Assembly (NCBI GenBank): GCA_043740085.1
Contig: JAYUCY010000094.1
Span: forward strand, 1 to 64,000
DNA from: UBA668 sp043740085
Lineage (GTDB): Bacteria > Actinomycetota > Acidimicrobiia > Acidimicrobiales > Ilumatobacteraceae
Direction: 5' to 3'
Length of the DNA: 64,000 nucleotides
Below are positions 1-8,710 of the stretch, piece after piece. The notes below the pieces were generated by a model. It saw only the letters and a program-made list of their open reading frames with translations. It had not been told where the DNA came from and did no database searches. Every line of letters starts with the position of its first letter. The first letter of the stretch is position 1. Position numbers and translations under genes: made by a program.

Positions 1-1007
1 TTCGTCGCCTCAATGTTGTAGGCGATGTACTTGGCTTCCTTGTCCTTCTGGTTCGGTGCGACCACCAGCGACTGCACGGCGCTGGGGTAGATGACGCCAC
101 CGACCAAGGCAACAATTACCCACAGACCCGATGCCACAACAGCGGGCCGCCACCGCTGCGTCTTGAGCGTGCTGAGGTACAGTCCGGCGGTGAGCAGCGC
201 CACCAGTGCCAGCAGCATCACAGCAGGCAGCTGCGCATTGTCCACCGCATAGGTCACACCACGCACTGCACCGCGGTTGGCGGTGGTCAGCTCGTAGCGC
301 GTCACCCAATAGTCGCCCGCCTTGAGCACCGCCAGCACCGCCAGTAGCACCGCGACGTGAGCCTTGGTGGCCTTTCGCACCTTCGGCTTTGGCGGCTGAA
401 TGAGAATGCCGCCGGACAGCACATGAGTTGCCACCACCAGCAGCGTGATGAACAGCACCGCAAGAAACAGCCAGTCCAGAACGAAGGTGATGAAGGGCAG
501 CTTGAACATGTAGAAGCCGACGTCGTTGCCGAAGTAACGGTCGGAGATGCCGAACGACTTGCTGTTGCGGAACATCAACCAGTCCTGCCAGCGGCCGATC
601 GCCGGTGCCGCGAAGAGCAGCCCGAAGACGATGGCCACGGCGAAGCGGAACATACGCATGCGATGCCCGAAGAACTCGTGAAAGCGCTCGACCAGCGGGT
701 GGGTGTTGGCCGAGAAAGTGGTGGGTGCCAACCGATCGGCGATGATCAGGTTGAGCAGTGCCAACACGATGAACGTGCCCGCGAACAGCGCGAACATGGT
801 GAACTTCGCGCCGAGCACACCCCAGAAGACGTCGGTGCGACCCACCGACTGATGCCACAGGTACTCCACGTAGAAGTTGGAGATGAACCGGGCGGAAAGC
901 AGTAGCCCGACCAGCAGCACGGCGGCGATGATGAGCAGCGCTCGGCCGCGATCGCTGAAGCGACTGGGCTTGCGGGCTCGACTGGGAATATCGGCAGGGT
1001 TCCGCAC
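1..1007 (-). CDS. UPF0182 (COG1615) family membrane protein, C-terminus off the left edge
   Basis: The reverse strand reads openly from a GTG at 1007 to the window edge (about 335 codons). The N-terminal half holds about seven hydrophobic segments: residues ~22-40, 65-85, 112-130, 163-187, and three more before ~310. The motifs FRNSKSFG and DVGFYMFKLP are characteristic of UPF0182. These are large actinobacterial and cyanobacterial membrane proteins of unknown role. The start lies 10 nt downstream of the DivIVA gene stop, so the two are probably cotranscribed. No clear Shine-Dalgarno is visible, so the exact start is uncertain. The soluble C-terminal half is not in the window. Confidence 0.85.
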   Translation of the reverse strand, partial: MRNPADIPSRARKPSRFSDRGRALLIIAAVLLVGLLLSARFISNFYVEYLWHQSVGRTDVFWGVLGAKFTMFALFAGTFIVLALLNLIIADRLAPTTFSANTHPLVERFHEFFGHRMRMFRFAVAIVFGLLFAAPAIGRWQDWLMFRNSKSFGISDRYFGNDVGFYMFKLPFITFVLDWLFLAVLFITLLVVATHVLSGGILIQPPKPKVRKATKAHVAVLLAVLAVLKAGDYWVTRYELTTANRGAVRGVTYAVDNAQLPAVMLLALVALLTAGLYLSTLKTQRWRPAVVASGLWVIVALVGGVIYPSAVQSLVVAPNQKDKEAKYIAYNIEAT

Positions 1008-1017
1008 CCGGCGAAGG

Positions 1018-2889
1018 CTACAGGGGTGCCCGCTGCAGCATGCAGCGGCAGCCCTCGTGAGCCGGGGCACACACGTGATCCGTCGGGAAGGGCTGGCCAG
1101 CGCCAATCGCACCGGCAAGCGCGTTGTCCTCGGCGTCAGGGCAGGCGGGGCCATTTGGATCGACCGACCAGCACACAGGCGAGCCGGGCGTCAACGCCAC
1201 CAGGGCACCGCGACCGAAGGCCATACGAGCCACATCGTCGAGATGCTCGTCAATCCGTTGGGTCTTCCACTCACGGTAGAGGGCACGCACCAGATCGGCC
1301 AGCTCACCGTTGTCACCGTCAGAGTCGGTGACGGCCCGTGCCACGCGAACGCGCAGCGGGTCGATGATGGCTACTGCCAACGCCTCAATTGCCGGCTGCA
1401 GCGCCTTGGCCCGATTGATTTCGTGGAGGTGGTCACCCTTGTCACCGTCGTCGACACTGGCTGCCCCCGCCAACGCGGCCAGGCGCAGCTCGCCCTCGAT
1501 TGCGGTGGCATAACGCTGCGCATGATCGGCGGGCGAGGGCAACAGAGTGTCGAACGCCCGGACAGGTTCGGTACGCCGCAAGATATGGAGTACATCGTTC
1601 TGTTCGTCGGCCAGCACACGCTTGAGTTTGCGCGCTGCGGCCACGATGAGCGGGGTCAGTTCCGCATTGCGACGACCAAAGGGCGTGTCGTCGGTCTCGA
1701 CGACCAACGCAGGCGCGGCAGGCGACGCGTGGAACACCGAAAGCTCCTCGGTCGCATCGCTTTCCTCGAACAGCGCGGTGACCTCGGCGAGGATGACCGG
1801 AACGGCTTCGACGTCGAAGTCAACGTCGATCTCAGCGTGAGCCTCGGCCGCCCGTTGCATCGCCTTGTCGGCGCGAGCGGCACGGAGACGAGCGAACAAA
1901 TCCTCGACTGACGCTTTCGGCTCGCCGTTCTCATCAACGTCCGCCACATCAACAACTGCTGCGCGAGATGTGTCTGCCACTTCGAACAATGAGACGACAT
2001 TCGCCATCGGGTCGTCGTCGGTCTCGGGGGCCTCGTCAACCAGATCAGCGGTTTCGAACTCTTCCTCCGCCTCGATCGCGACCAGCTCGGCGAGCGCGGG
2101 CTCAAGGTCTGCGACATCCGCGTCAGCGTCCAGATCGGGGTCGGGGTCGGCTTCCAGGTCGGCGATCGCCAGCTTTGGCCGTGCGTCTGTGGCCGGCACC
2201 ATCAACGGCACCGGCCCGGTGGTAGGCGACAGGTTCACGTATTCGGTGGGCTCGCCCAGCGGCGTCATCTCCGCCATCACGTCAACCGCGGCGATGCGAG
2301 CGCGTTCGAACGCATTCAGCAACCGGTCGCGGCCATGCACCAACTGCTCGATCTGCTGGCGTGCCAGCTCGCGGCGGCGGGCAAGCTCGCCCAACACACG
2401 CTCGCGGTACGCGCGCGCTTCGTTGACCATCTCGCGGCCCTGCTGCTTAGCCATCTGCAGTTCGGACTCGGCGTCAGAGCTGGCGTCCTGTCGGCGGCGA
2501 GACGACTCAATCTCGGCTTCCTCGCGCAAGCGCTGGGCTTCGTCAGTGGCCTCGCGCAGGACTCGTCCAGCGCCGTCTTCGGCGCGTATTTTGATCTGCG
2601 TCGCAGCTTCACGCGCCGTGGAGAGAATGCGGACGGCTTCCTCGCCCAGCATGCGCGTGACAACTTCTTCGTCGAGCGCGATTCCTGCGCTGGGCGAATT
2701 GCGCTGCGATGTCCGCAGCTCGCGTTCGAGGAACTTCTCGCGCTCCTGCAGGCGAGCCAACTCGGCGGCAACCATGCGCAAGAACTCGCGCACCTCCCCC
2801 GGCTCGTACCCGCGACGGGCGCTCGAAAAGTTGGCCGTCGACACAGCCGTCGGCGACGAGGGGTCGGGACGTGAGAACGAAATGGCCAT
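1018..2889 (-). CDS. DivIVA-domain coiled-coil protein with Cys-rich C-terminus
   Basis: 623 aa. The start is set at the ATG of MAISFSRP, because upstream codons run back into the protease gene. Residues ~19-60 form a DivIVA domain (GYEPGEVREFLRMVAAEL). A long Glu/Arg/Ala-rich coiled coil follows to ~230, then an acidic low-complexity stretch (Asp/Glu repeats, ~250-330), then a helical region. The last ~50 residues contain several Cys and end in PAHEGCRC, a pattern like the PxHxxCRC tail of phage head-morphogenesis (Mu gpF/SPP1 gp7) proteins. DivIVA proteins bind curved membrane and scaffold polar growth or septation. The role of the Cys-rich tail is unknown. The gene lies between the Lon-like protease and UPF0182 on the same strand. 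Confidence 0.85.
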   Translation of the reverse strand: MAISFSRPDPSSPTAVSTANFSSARRGYEPGEVREFLRMVAAELARLQEREKFLERELRTSQRNSPSAGIALDEEVVTRMLGEEAVRILSTAREAATQIKIRAEDGAGRVLREATDEAQRLREEAEIESSRRRQDASSDAESELQMAKQQGREMVNEARAYRERVLGELARRRELARQQIEQLVHGRDRLLNAFERARIAAVDVMAEMTPLGEPTEYVNLSPTTGPVPLMVPATDARPKLAIADLEADPDPDLDADADVADLEPALAELVAIEAEEEFETADLVDEAPETDDDPMANVVSLFEVADTSRAAVVDVADVDENGEPKASVEDLFARLRAARADKAMQRAAEAHAEIDVDFDVEAVPVILAEVTALFEESDATEELSVFHASPAAPALVVETDDTPFGRRNAELTPLIVAAARKLKRVLADEQNDVLHILRRTEPVRAFDTLLPSPADHAQRYATAIEGELRLAALAGAASVDDGDKGDHLHEINRAKALQPAIEALAVAIIDPLRVRVARAVTDSDGDNGELADLVRALYREWKTQRIDEHLDDVARMAFGRGALVALTPGSPVCWSVDPNGPACPDAEDNALAGAIGAGQPFPTDHVCAPAHEGCRCMLQRAPL

Positions 2890-2968
2890 CGGATGTAAAT
2901 CGTAGGTGCGATGGCACTCGAAAGGGTGGCATAGCGCCAGCGGCGCCAGGTGCACCCCCGCTGGAGGG

Positions 2969-4204
2969 CTAGGCGCCGGTGGCCGTCGGCGGGTTGACCG
3001 GCCGTACCGGGTCGCCGCCAATTCTTTCAAGCGCCGCCAACGCTTCCTCAATAGTGGCGACAGGAATGATCTCTACCTCGTCGCCAACGACTTTTCGGGC
3101 GGCTGCAATCTTGTCGTTGTTGCCTTGCTGATCCTGCGATGTGGGGACAAGGAAATACTTGACGCCCACCTGCAGCACCGCCGAGGCCTTGGAGTTGAGG
3201 CCACCGATGGCACCAACTTTTCCCTCGACGTCGATCGTGCCGGTGACCGCCACTCGCTTGCCACCCATCAGATCGCCGGCGGTGAGCTCGTCGATGAGTG
3301 TCAGCGTGAACGCCAACCCGGCCGACGGGCCACCGATGCTGTCGGTGTCGATAGCAACGTCCAGTCCATCGGGCAGCGCGACAGTGGTGGTATCGATTGG
3401 CCGGAAACCAATGATGGTGCGCGGCGGGTCCTCACCCGGCGAGAGAATCGTCTCGACTTGACCAGACATCTCCTTCCCTGCGCGCTCGAACTCGATATCA
3501 ATCATCGCGCCAGGCTTCACGCCCTTCAGTGCCCCGGGCAGATCGTCAATGATGGTGACGTCCACGCCGTTGACTTTTTTCAGCACATCACCCGGGTCGA
3601 GCAGTTTGTCTGCCGGGCTGTACTGCAAGCACTCGGTGCCCGCCTCGTTGGCCTTCAGGCACAAGAGGAAGTCGATGATCACGTCGCCTGGCTTGATCTC
3701 CACCGGGTAACCAGCAGCCTTCAGCGCGACATACATCGCGTTGTCCTTCGCGCTGCGCATTTGCTGTTGGCCGGCCTGAATGAGCTGCGCCTGCGATTGG
3801 TCGCCGTACTTGTCGCGGTGGCTCTGGAACCGCGCCGCCGGGTTGTGCCGCGCAACGAACCAATCAACCATGCTGATGTTCGGTTGGGTGATGGTCACGA
3901 AATACACCTGACCGGCCGTGTCAAATGTGGGAGCGCCGGTGATCGCCATGCGGGGCTCCACCGGCTCGGCATCCGCGGGCACCAGTGCGAACTCCATGGA
4001 CTCCGAGGTCGGCTTCACACACTCCGGTGGGCTGGACGAATCGAACTCACGGCAGCGATCCTTCTCGATCAAGACCGTGCTGGGGATGAAGCTGAAGAGT
4101 ACGGGAGCGGCTGCGGCAGCGATGCCCAAGGCCGCGAGCGGTATCGCCCACCGTCGGTCGCTCTTGCGCGGCGCCCTGACCGCTGGTGCGGGCTCCGGTA
4201 CCAT
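2969..4204 (-). CDS. YlbL-like membrane-anchored PDZ/Lon-type (S16) serine protease
   Basis: 411 aa. Order: a short cytoplasmic N-terminus, one transmembrane helix (~19-41), a PDZ domain around residues 160-260 (DPGDVLKKVNGVDV), then a C-terminal Lon protease domain. The catalytic Ser lies in GGPSAG (near residue 292) and the catalytic Lys in GLNSKAS (near 337), the S16 Ser-Lys dyad. There is no AAA+ domain, as is usual for the YlbL/secreted PDZ-Lon family. The ATG is the last start that keeps the TM helix; a GTG seven codons upstream is also possible. The start is only 10 nt from the divergent gene at 4215, so the promoters must overlap coding sequence. Confidence 0.88.
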   Translation of the reverse strand: MVPEPAPAVRAPRKSDRRWAIPLAALGIAAAAAPVLFSFIPSTVLIEKDRCREFDSSSPPECVKPTSESMEFALVPADAEPVEPRMAITGAPTFDTAGQVYFVTITQPNISMVDWFVARHNPAARFQSHRDKYGDQSQAQLIQAGQQQMRSAKDNAMYVALKAAGYPVEIKPGDVIIDFLLCLKANEAGTECLQYSPADKLLDPGDVLKKVNGVDVTIIDDLPGALKGVKPGAMIDIEFERAGKEMSGQVETILSPGEDPPRTIIGFRPIDTTTVALPDGLDVAIDTDSIGGPSAGLAFTLTLIDELTAGDLMGGKRVAVTGTIDVEGKVGAIGGLNSKASAVLQVGVKYFLVPTSQDQQGNNDKIAAARKVVGDEVEIIPVATIEEALAALERIGGDPVRPVNPPTATGA

Positions 4205-4214
4205 CTCTTCTTGC

Positions 4215-4535
4215 GTGAGTATCACTGAAGTCACCACCGCTGCTGGCTGGATTGCCGGTCTTGCCATTGTGGCCTTGATCGCGGCTGGATGGCGCAAGCC
4301 TGCCAGAGCGACGGCCGATCCGGCACGCGCCCGACGTCCTTCTTCCGCGCCTGCAGGCGTGGAGGTGGCCGAGACCAAAGCTCCGATGGCGCGCCGGTCT
4401 CCGTGGTGGCGCCGCCTGTGGTCGGTAGTGGCCGGTGGGGTGCTCGCGGTGTGGATCGGCGCCGTGCTGGCGACGATCATCGGTATCGGCACAGCCGCGC
4501 TGGTCATCACTCTCACGAACATGCTCAAGCGATGA
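4215..4535 (+). CDS. small two-TM membrane protein, unknown function
   Basis: 106 aa from a GTG. Two hydrophobic segments are seen, near residues 8-22 (AGWIAGLAIVALIAAGW) and 75-100 (VVAGGVLAVWIGAVLATIIGIGTAAL). They are separated by a basic, Pro/Ala-rich loop containing RRSPWWRR. I do not recognise a family. It is followed after 19 nt by the HEAT-repeat gene, so the two probably form an operon divergent from the PDZ/Lon protease. No Shine-Dalgarno precedes the GTG, so the transcript may be leaderless. Confidence 0.6.
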   Translation: MSITEVTTAAGWIAGLAIVALIAAGWRKPARATADPARARRPSSAPAGVEVAETKAPMARRSPWWRRLWSVVAGGVLAVWIGAVLATIIGIGTAALVITLTNMLKR

Positions 4536-4554
4536 CGTTCACCGAGACGCCGCG

Positions 4555-5211
4555 ATGACGACCCAGGACCATTGGCGGAACCTGGTGATCGCCGGCCATG
4601 AGGGCAACGAAACAGCTGCCCGCGCTGCGCTTGTCGAGGCAGATCCGGTCGCCAGGCAACTGGCGCTCGGGGCCTTGGCGCGTATGGACGCACTCACCGA
4701 CGTCGACCTGCAATCGGCGTTCACAGACGACACGGCAATTGTCCGTCACCGCGCGGTGACCTTGGCCGCAACTCATCGTCAGGTCTCGGTAGCAGCCATG
4801 CTTCGCGACCCGGACCCAACCGTCATCGAAGCGGCTGCGTGGGCGGCTGGTGAGCAAGAAGACGTCGCCGACGATGTACTCGTGCTGCTCTGTGCTCTGG
4901 GCACCGACTCCGGCGACCCGCTCGTCCGTGAAGCCGCCGTCGCAGCCCTCGGTGCCATCGGCGACGAGCGCGGGCTGCCGGTGATTCTGCGCGCCTGTGC
5001 GGACAAGCCCAACATCCGCCGACGTGCCGTGCTGGCACTGGCGCCGTTCAGCGGACCGGAGGTAGACGCTGCACTCGCTGCCGCCTTGATCGACCGCGAT
5101 TGGCAGGTACGCCAGGCCGCTGAGGACCTGGCACCGCATATGGATATTGAGGTTGCCAGCGACCCCGAAAATACTGAGAACTCAACCAAGTCCGGGGGAC
5201 ACCACGCGTAG
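4555..5211 (+). CDS. HEAT-repeat protein
   Basis: 218 aa. It is built almost entirely of ~30-residue paired-helix units with Ala/Leu and Asp/Arg spacing (for example DDTAIVRHRAVTLAA, DPLVREAAVAALGAIGDE, DRDWQVRQAAEDLAPH). This is the PBS-lyase/HEAT pattern used for protein-protein scaffolding. No catalytic motif is visible. The C-terminus is a polar tail (ENTENSTKSGG). It is cotranscribed with the small membrane protein just upstream. A GC-rich hairpin lies 25 nt after the stop. Confidence 0.8.
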   Translation: MTTQDHWRNLVIAGHEGNETAARAALVEADPVARQLALGALARMDALTDVDLQSAFTDDTAIVRHRAVTLAATHRQVSVAAMLRDPDPTVIEAAAWAAGEQEDVADDVLVLLCALGTDSGDPLVREAAVAALGAIGDERGLPVILRACADKPNIRRRAVLALAPFSGPEVDAALAAALIDRDWQVRQAAEDLAPHMDIEVASDPENTENSTKSGGHHA

Positions 5212-5235
5212 TTCACCACGATGGTTGAGACCCGT

Positions 5236-5254
5236 CCCCCGCTCACGTCGGGGG
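5236..5254 (+). terminator. GC hairpin after the HEAT gene
   Basis: CCCCCG and CGGGGG pair perfectly around a 7-nt loop, 25 nt after the stop codon. No U-tract follows, so intrinsic termination is only possible. Confidence 0.35.
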
Positions 5255-5335
5255 CAGGCCCGTTCCATCTGATGGAGACGAATGGCACAACTCATCGAAC
5301 GTCCACTGCACAGCGGGCTGCCCTACAGTGCCCAG

Positions 5336-6352
5336 ATGCGCCGTCTCGTGGGTTTGTTGTTTGCCGCTGCACTCGTTGCCTCGTGCAGTTCGTCCAGCGG
5401 CGCCGCCAGCGACACCAACGAAGCGAGTTCCGTCTCGACAATCGCACTAGCCATTGCTTCGGCACCCATGACCTCCGATGTCGTCGCCGAGCCCTCCACC
5501 ACAGCCATCACAGAGAATACGGCGACGGCATCATCGACCGCCGAACCCACAACAAGTAGGCCAGACGTCATCACCGGGCGGTCGTACGACGTGTTTGTTC
5601 CCTCCTCGTATAGCGCCAGCACGGCAATGCCGTTGGTCGTGTTGCTGCACGGTTTCGGCGCCACGGGCGCTATCCAAGAGGCCTACTTTCAGCTGCAGCC
5701 GCTGGCCGAGAGCCGTGGCTTTCTCTACGTGCACCCTGACGGCACGATCAACGCAATCAACAAGCGGTTCTGGAACGCGACCAACGCCTGCTGTGGTTTC
5801 GGCTCCACCGTTGACGATGTGGCGTACCTCACGGCGCTGGTGAAGGACGTGCAGAGCAGCTACAACGTTGATCCGAAACGTACCTTCTTCGTCGGCCACT
5901 CCAACGGCGGCTTTATGTCGTACCGAATGGCGTGTGACCGCGCCGACATGGTCGCTGCCATCGTCAGCCTGGCCGGCGCAACGTGGGACGACAACACGAA
6001 GTGCAACCCCTCGGAACCGGTGAGCGTGCTGCAGATCCACGGTACGGCCGACGGAACGATTGGCTTCGAGGGCGGCACACTGCTGGGCAACGATCATCCG
6101 GGAGCGCGCGAGACCGTGGCCACCTGGTCTGCCAACAACGGGTGCACGGGTTCCGCCACAGAACTGCCCACTCCGCTCGACCTCGAAGCCAACATCGCCG
6201 GCGACGAATCAATCGCCACTCAATTCAGCGGGTGCCCCGTCGGCGGCGCGGTCGAGTTGTGGGCCATCCCTGACGCCTCGCACATTCCAGCAGTGTCGAC
6301 AACGTTCGGCGCCGACATCATCGACTTTCTGTTCGACCATCCCAAGCCGTAA
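5336..6352 (+). CDS. secreted esterase lipoprotein of the PHB-depolymerase/feruloyl-esterase (LpqC) family, copy 1
   Basis: 338 aa. The start is placed at MRRLVGLLF, which gives a lipoprotein signal ending in the lipobox ASC; an upstream in-frame ATG would bury the signal. After a Ser/Thr-rich linker (to ~75) comes an alpha/beta-hydrolase fold: LLHGFGATG (oxyanion strand), the nucleophile elbow GHSNGGF, Asp in HGTADGT and His in DASHIP. These form the expected Ser-Asp-His triad. FWNATNACCGFG is typical of COG3509 esterases, which act on polyesters or aryl esters outside the cell. The next gene starts 2 nt later and is a paralogue. Confidence 0.85.
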   Translation: MRRLVGLLFAAALVASCSSSSGAASDTNEASSVSTIALAIASAPMTSDVVAEPSTTAITENTATASSTAEPTTSRPDVITGRSYDVFVPSSYSASTAMPLVVLLHGFGATGAIQEAYFQLQPLAESRGFLYVHPDGTINAINKRFWNATNACCGFGSTVDDVAYLTALVKDVQSSYNVDPKRTFFVGHSNGGFMSYRMACDRADMVAAIVSLAGATWDDNTKCNPSEPVSVLQIHGTADGTIGFEGGTLLGNDHPGARETVATWSANNGCTGSATELPTPLDLEANIAGDESIATQFSGCPVGGAVELWAIPDASHIPAVSTTFGADIIDFLFDHPKP

Positions 6353-6354
6353 TT

Positions 6355-7287
6355 GTGCGTCGAGTAGCAGCCGCTCTGGTGATCTGTGCGTTCACGATGG
6401 GTGCCTGTTCCGACGATCACGAAGCGCTGACTCGCACCACCGAGCCGACTGCCGTCGTGTCGACGTCGCACCCGGTGTCGACGCTCGAATCAGCACCTGA
6501 TCCGGTGGCCGGCCGGCCCTTCGACGTCTATCTGCCGTCCGCATACGACGGCATCACAGCGCTGCCGCTGGTGATCCTGCTGCATGGGTTCGGCGTCACC
6601 GGAGCGATGCAGGACGACTTTTTTCGTCTACGCGGCCTTGCCGAGTCCCGCCGCTACTTGATGGTGAGCCCCGACGGAACACGCAACCCCGAGGGCGCGC
6701 CCTTCTGGAACGCGACAGACGTGTGCTGCGGGTTCGGCGCAACGGTTGACGACTCCGCCTACCTGGCGGCCGTGATCCAACAAGTGCAATCGGACTACGC
6801 CGTTGATGCACAGAAGGTTTTCGTCGTCGGTTTTTCCAACGGCGGTTTCATGGCGTACCGGATGGCCTGCGACGATGCCGACCTCATTGCCGGCATCGTC
6901 AGCATCAGCGCGGCGACGTTTCTCGACACGGCGCGGTGTACGCCCACGTCACCGGTAAATGTTGTCGAAGTTCATGGCACCAACGACGAGACCATCACCT
7001 ATGAGGGCGGCACGTTCGAGGGAACCGCTCATCCCGGTGCCGAACAGACAGTTGCGGCATGGGCCGCGTACAACGGCTGTGCCATCTCACCCAAGACCAC
7101 CCCTGCGGCACTCGACTTGGACCGCACACTCATCGGCAACGAGACGCGCGTCACTCGCTACCAAAACTGCCCGGCGGGCGGCGCGGTGGAACTATGGACG
7201 ATTGTGGGCGGCACACACGTCCCCGAACTGTCGAGCTCATTCAGCGAACAGGTCATCGACTACCTCCTCGCCCACCCGAAACCCTGA
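6355..7287 (+). CDS. secreted esterase lipoprotein of the LpqC family, copy 2
   Basis: 310 aa from a GTG two bases after the upstream paralogue's stop. The signal peptide ends in a lipobox (MGAC). The core is strongly similar to copy 1: LLHGFGVTG, FWNATDVCCGFG, nucleophile GFSNGGF, HGTNDET, and His in GGTHVPEL. The elbow's first His is changed to Phe (GFSNGG versus GHSNGG), which may alter specificity, and the acid residue sits in HGTNDET. The tandem arrangement and matching C-termini (DYLLAHPKP versus DFLFDHPKP) point to a local gene duplication. Confidence 0.83.
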   Translation: MRRVAAALVICAFTMGACSDDHEALTRTTEPTAVVSTSHPVSTLESAPDPVAGRPFDVYLPSAYDGITALPLVILLHGFGVTGAMQDDFFRLRGLAESRRYLMVSPDGTRNPEGAPFWNATDVCCGFGATVDDSAYLAAVIQQVQSDYAVDAQKVFVVGFSNGGFMAYRMACDDADLIAGIVSISAATFLDTARCTPTSPVNVVEVHGTNDETITYEGGTFEGTAHPGAEQTVAAWAAYNGCAISPKTTPAALDLDRTLIGNETRVTRYQNCPAGGAVELWTIVGGTHVPELSSSFSEQVIDYLLAHPKP

Positions 7288-7296
7288 ACCGAAGGG

Positions 7297-7728
7297 TCAG
7301 AGGTCGTAGCGGTAGACGTTGGTGTCGCGCTGGGTGAAGCCGATGCGCTGATACAGCCGATTCGCCGCCTCGCGCGACGGGCGACTGGTCAGGCTGACGG
7401 CCTTGACCCCGCGGGTGCGAGCCTCGGCCAACGCCGCCTGATTCAACGAGTCGCCGACACCGTGACCGCGAACGCTGCCGTCGACAACCACGTCCTCAAT
7501 CCACGCCTTGAGACCCGTGGGAATGCGGTACAGCACCAGCGTCAGGGTGCCAACAATCGCTCCGTCGAGACGGGCCAGAAACACCACCGACCCGGGGTCG
7601 GCGACCAGCAGCGCAACCTGCGCCGCGTCCGGCGGCGGCGAACTCTGCGACAACTGCGGAATGAGGTGGGCAAAGGCCTGCACCAATTCGTCGCTGGCAA
7701 TGGTTGCAATCTCGATCGTGACACTCAC
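7297..7728 (-). CDS. GNAT-family N-acetyltransferase
   Basis: 143 aa from a GTG. It has the GNAT order: the beta4 strand AWIEDVVVDGSVRG, the acetyl-CoA pyrophosphate loop RGHGVGDSL (motif A), and the C-terminal AANRLYQRIGF (motif B). The acceptor substrate cannot be read from the sequence. The gene converges on the esterase pair, with only 9 nt between stops. Confidence 0.85.
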   Translation of the reverse strand: MSVTIEIATIASDELVQAFAHLIPQLSQSSPPPDAAQVALLVADPGSVVFLARLDGAIVGTLTLVLYRIPTGLKAWIEDVVVDGSVRGHGVGDSLNQAALAEARTRGVKAVSLTSRPSREAANRLYQRIGFTQRDTNVYRYDL

Positions 7729-7801
7729 GGCACTGCACGATAACGGTGTGCGGTTTGCTCAAGTGCGACTTGCGGCGCGCTGCTGCGTATGGTGCGCCCT
7801 C

Positions 7802-8698
7802 ATGGAACCAGCCCGCGCTCTCGCAGCCGCCCTCGAACCCGTCGTCGGCCAGGTGTATTTCTCCCCCGAATGCCACGCCGGCTACGCCGCGCTGGGGTTC
7901 GCTGTCAGCGTCAATCAGGCTGGTGGTGTTGCGCTGCCCGATGGGCCGGCCTACTTCACCAGTCGCGGCTCGGTGATGGGCCAGGTTCCGGGCGAAGTGG
8001 TCGCGGCCGCGTTTGCTGTGTTCAACCCCGCTGCGGTCATCCCATCTGTGCGTTATGGCTGGACGCTCACTGACGCCGCCACCATCTGCCAGGCACGCGA
8101 CGACGGCGCCATTGCACAGTTGGAACGGCTGCTGGGCACGGCACCGGCAGGTGTCGAGCGCGCCAGCGCCATTCTCACCCGCGCCGTCGAGCCACTGCGG
8201 CCAGAAGGGCGTCCACTCTACGCGGGCGTGTGTTCGCTGCCGATGCCGGCCACTGACCTGGGCGTGGTGTGGCGTCTCGGCGACCAACTTCGCGAGTACC
8301 GCGGCGACAGCCACACGGCGGCCTGGATCAGCCTCGGAATCGATGCCACCGAGATCGGCTTGCTCAGCGAGCTGTATTGGGGACTTCCAATGCGCAGCTA
8401 CAGCCGCACCCGCTCCTGGAGCGACGAGCAGTTCGAGGCCGCACATCAACGGTTGCGGTCACGCGGGTTGGTCGACGAGATCGGTTTCACGACCGCCGGT
8501 CGCCGACTACGCGAAGAAGTCGAGATCAACACCGACCTGCAGATGTCTGGCATCGTCAGCGGGATGGGCAGCGGTTTGCAAGAACTCGTCGACATCCTCA
8601 CGCCGTGGGGCGAAGCAATCCGCGCCGGCCACGGCTACCCCGCGTCGGGTCCGCACGACCTTGCCAACCTCGCTTCCGACAGGGCCGGCGGCCACTGA
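7802..8698 (+). CDS. SCO6745-family protein (winged-helix-like)
   Basis: 298 aa from an ATG. The N-terminus (ARALAAALEPVVGQVYFSPECHAGYAALGF) and the central RGSVMGQVPGEVVAAAFAVF are the signature of the actinobacterial SCO6745 family. The C-terminal half (SDEQFEAAHQRLRSRGLVDE, FTTAGRRLREEVE) looks like a MarR-type winged helix, although DNA binding has not been shown for the family as far as I know. It stands 12 nt upstream of the selenoprotein candidate and probably shares its transcript. Confidence 0.7.
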   Translation: MEPARALAAALEPVVGQVYFSPECHAGYAALGFAVSVNQAGGVALPDGPAYFTSRGSVMGQVPGEVVAAAFAVFNPAAVIPSVRYGWTLTDAATICQARDDGAIAQLERLLGTAPAGVERASAILTRAVEPLRPEGRPLYAGVCSLPMPATDLGVVWRLGDQLREYRGDSHTAAWISLGIDATEIGLLSELYWGLPMRSYSRTRSWSDEQFEAAHQRLRSRGLVDEIGFTTAGRRLREEVEINTDLQMSGIVSGMGSGLQELVDILTPWGEAIRAGHGYPASGPHDLANLASDRAGGH

Positions 8699-8710
8699 TA
8701 CGGTCCGCAC

